From Agreia sp. Leaf283 (GTDB taxonomy: Bacteria; Actinomycetota; Actinomycetes; Actinomycetales; Microbacteriaceae): a DNA stretch of 64,000 nucleotides. A program made the position numbers and the translations under genes. The DNA lies in assembly GCF_001422485.1 (NCBI RefSeq), contig NZ_LMNF01000002.1, positions 62,001 through 126,000 on the forward strand, given 5' to 3'. The notes beneath the pieces are model-generated. The model was not told the origin of the DNA. It did no database searches and worked only from the letters and a program-made list of their open reading frames with translations. Below are positions 62,464-64,000 of the stretch, in pieces (the stretch's first letter is position 1; the number at the start of each line of letters is the position of its first letter).

Positions 62464-63536
62464 GATGAAGATCGCTCCCAGAAGCTCGGGCCGACGGGTT
62501 CGTGGAAATCGCTCTGGGCGATCAGGTAGCCTTCGCCGTCGACGGCGATCGGCAGCTGCGGCAGTGCACGCTTCGCCGGTCCGAAGATGACCTTGCACTC
62601 TTCGGTGACGTCGAATGTCGACTGGTGGCAGGGGCACAGCAGGTGATGCGTCTGCTGCTCGTAGAGCGCGACGGGGCATCCGACGTGCGTGCAGATCTTC
62701 GAGTAGGCGACGATGCCGTCGTACGACCAGCCCGCGCGCTCCGGGCTCTCCTTGAGCTTGGCCGGGTCGAGGCGCATCAGGAGGACGGAGGCCTTCGCCT
62801 TCTCCTCGAGACGGTGCTCGGACTCGTTCAGTCCCTCGGGGATGACATGGAACGCGGACCCGAGCGTGACGTCGGATGCCTTGATCGGCAGGCCGGACGG
62901 GTCGAGGGTCAGGCGGGCGCCCTTCTCCCACATGGTGTGCTCGAGCAGCTCGACGGGGTTCTCGTCTTGAGGGCCCCAGCCGCGGAAGAGGACGACCGCG
63001 GGGAGGGGGAAGGCGACGAGGGCGCCGAGGAGTGTGTTGCGAACGAGTGTGCGGCGGCCGAAGCCCGATTCCTCGTTGGCCTCCTTGAAGATCTCGACAG
63101 CACGGGCGCGAGTCTCGTCGCTGCCGCGCACGGCATGACGCTGGTCGATGCCCTCCTGGTTGGCCATGAGGCTCTTCGACCAGTGCACGGCACCGAGACC
63201 GAGGCCGAAGAGGGCGAGGACGATGCCGAGGCCGAGCATCATCGTGTGAAGTCGCAGGGCTCCGGTGTCGCCGTCTTCGATGGGGAAGGCCATGTACGAC
63301 GCGATGGCGAAGATGCTGCCGACGATCGAGAGGTAGAAGAAGGTGTAGACCTGTCGTTCGGCCTTCTTCTCGGCCTTGGGATCGGTGTCGGTCACGCGCG
63401 GACGGTGAGCCGGGAAACCCGGGTTCTCGAACGTCTCGGTGGGGACGACGGCCGTGCCAGGAGCTGCCGTCTCGTGCGAGACGCCAGCCGACGAAACAGC
63501 GGTGATGTCCTTGCCGCTCAGATCGTCATGTGCCAT
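62460..63536 (-). CDS. qcrA: Cytochrome bc1 complex Rieske iron-sulfur subunit (QcrA)
   Basis: A 358-residue Rieske protein of the actinobacterial type. Three hydrophobic helices lie in the N-terminal half (about 70-88, 95-115 and 165-185), where most bacteria have one. The 2Fe-2S cluster motifs are CTHVGC and CPCHQSTFD, near residues 285-310, with Cys and His ligands intact. It takes electrons from menaquinol and passes them to QcrC. The start is followed by a disordered Ala/Thr/Pro-rich stretch. A 90-bp gap separates it from qcrC. Confidence 0.96.
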   Translation of the reverse strand: MAHDDLSGKDITAVSSAGVSHETAAPGTAVVPTETFENPGFPAHRPRVTDTDPKAEKKAERQVYTFFYLSIVGSIFAIASYMAFPIEDGDTGALRLHTMMLGLGIVLALFGLGLGAVHWSKSLMANQEGIDQRHAVRGSDETRARAVEIFKEANEESGFGRRTLVRNTLLGALVAFPLPAVVLFRGWGPQDENPVELLEHTMWEKGARLTLDPSGLPIKASDVTLGSAFHVIPEGLNESEHRLEEKAKASVLLMRLDPAKLKESPERAGWSYDGIVAYSKICTHVGCPVALYEQQTHHLLCPCHQSTFDVTEECKVIFGPAKRALPQLPIAVDGEGYLIAQSDFHEPVGPSFWERSSS

Positions 63537-63626
63537 GTGATTGCCTTTCGAGCTTTTCTTCGAGGAAGTCCCTGTCGGGAACGTCCTCGCCTCGGTGAAG
63601 AATGTGTGCGCGGCAGGGCCGCCGGA

Positions 63627-64000
63627 CTAGTTGGACTTCGCCGTGAGCCAGACGGTCAGGGCGACGATGGCACCCAGGCCGAAGATCCACACGAAGAGTC
63701 CCTCGGCCACGGGGCCGAGGCTGCCGAGTTCGTATCCGCCCGGGGACGGGTTCTTCTCGAGGTACTTGAGGTACGTGATGACATCGCGCTTGTCTTCGGG
63801 CGACAGGTTCTTGTCGTTGAAGACGGGCATGTTCTGGGGGCCGGTGACCATGGCCTCGTAGATGTGCACGGCGGCGACACCGGTCAACGCGGGCGCGAAC
63901 TTGCCCTCGGTGAGCGCTCCACCGGCTCCGGCGACGTTGTGGCACATGGCGCAGTTGATGCGGAAGAGTTCGGCGCCGTTCGTGGCATCGCCTTCGCCGT
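63627..64000 (-). CDS. qcrC: Cytochrome bc1 complex cytochrome c subunit (QcrC), 5' end beyond the window
   Basis: The last 124 residues of QcrC; the start lies past the right edge. One heme c motif is seen as CAMCHNVAGAGG, followed by the heme Met region (MPVFNDKNLSPEDKRDVITYLKYL) and a C-terminal transmembrane helix (about 24 residues, FVWIFGLGAIVALTVWL). Full-length actinobacterial QcrC is diheme; the first heme domain would be outside the window. It links the bc1 complex to the aa3 oxidase. CtaE is expected further upstream. Confidence 0.93.
   Translation of the reverse strand, partial: GEGDATNGAELFRINCAMCHNVAGAGGALTEGKFAPALTGVAAVHIYEAMVTGPQNMPVFNDKNLSPEDKRDVITYLKYLEKNPSPGGYELGSLGPVAEGLFVWIFGLGAIVALTVWLTAKSN

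Noticed and set aside
62464-62931. Extension of the qcrB reading frame upstream of its ATG
   Set aside because: The extra 156 residues are encoded on the same strand as qcrA but in another frame, are Arg/Pro-rich and unconserved; the ATG at 62463 is coupled to the qcrA stop.
1-64000. Search for rRNA, tRNA, prophage, transposase and plasmid genes
   Set aside because: No gap longer than 270 bp exists, no cloverleaf-like sequence was noticed in the gaps, and every larger frame matches a chromosomal family or is an antisense shadow.

Overview
This 64 kb window is GC-rich chromosomal DNA from an actinobacterium, most likely a member of the Microbacteriaceae. Evidence for Actinobacteria: a GarA/OdhI-type FHA protein next to two MerR-like regulators (one FtsR-like), a PknL-type PASTA kinase beside an Rv2175c-like DNA-binding protein, a DivIVA/Wag31 gene downstream of ftsZ-yggS-sepF-yggT, and a qcrCAB plus ctaC-ctaD-ctaF branch of the bc1-aa3 respiratory chain. 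No mycolate genes are seen, and MurE departs from the usual mDAP motif (DYNPR instead of DDNPR), which fits a family whose peptidoglycan lacks mDAP. The family assignment is inference. No rRNA, tRNA, CRISPR array, prophage or insertion sequence was found. All gaps between genes are shorter than 300 bp.

Layout. (1) 1-8454, mixed housekeeping genes: nicotinamide riboside uptake and NAD synthesis (pnuC-nadR), a MscS channel, an HdeD-like membrane protein, a zinc alcohol dehydrogenase, a J-domain/NERD fusion, an S4 RNA-binding protein divergent from an SOS-box-controlled AlkB-like oxygenase, an FMN reductase, and a DUF1653 gene coupled to a Nudix-NYN fusion. (2) 8561-15454, metabolic and division control: garA, an ftsR-like gene, a second merR, a tandem-repeat array, an orphan parA divergent from pyruvate carboxylase, and peptide deformylase. 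(3) 15465-25254, lipid, sugar and aromatic metabolism: acyl-CoA ligase, ROK glucokinase, PlsC, DAHP synthase, the PASTA kinase, LysM protein, Rv2175c-like protein, polyprenyl synthase and DUF3040. (4) 25519-45129, the division and cell-wall (dcw) cluster: mraZ-rsmH-ftsL-ftsI-murE-murF-mraY-murD-ftsW-murG-murC-ftsQ-ftsZ-yggS-sepF-yggT-divIVA-lspA-rluD, nearly all with overlapping or abutting stops and starts. (5) 45195-55180: dnaE, a flavin reductase, hisD, nrdR, pyrD, small conserved proteins, an M20 peptidase and erpA. (6) 55344-64000, respiration: ctaC-ctaD-ctaF facing qcrCAB, with a secA2-like ATPase gene between them.

How the parts connect. The dcw cluster makes the lipid II precursor (MurE, F, D, C, MraY, MurG) and the divisome that uses it (FtsL, I, W, Q, Z, SepF, DivIVA). 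FtsR is a known activator of ftsZ in Corynebacterium, so regulator and target may both lie here. GarA and the PASTA kinase suggest Ser/Thr phosphorylation linking nutrient state to 2-oxoglutarate use and wall growth.

The most notable signals are regulatory. Six genes (hdeD, S4, alkB, pknL, idsA, secA2) have a TAnnnT -10 hexamer 6 or 7 nt before the start codon, which predicts leaderless mRNAs. One of these promoters (alkB) has a near-perfect LexA box at its -35 position. No clear new defence or mobile system was found; the best candidates for unfamiliar biology are the J-domain fused to an apparently catalytically altered NERD domain, the Nudix-NYN fusion, and the displaced secA2.
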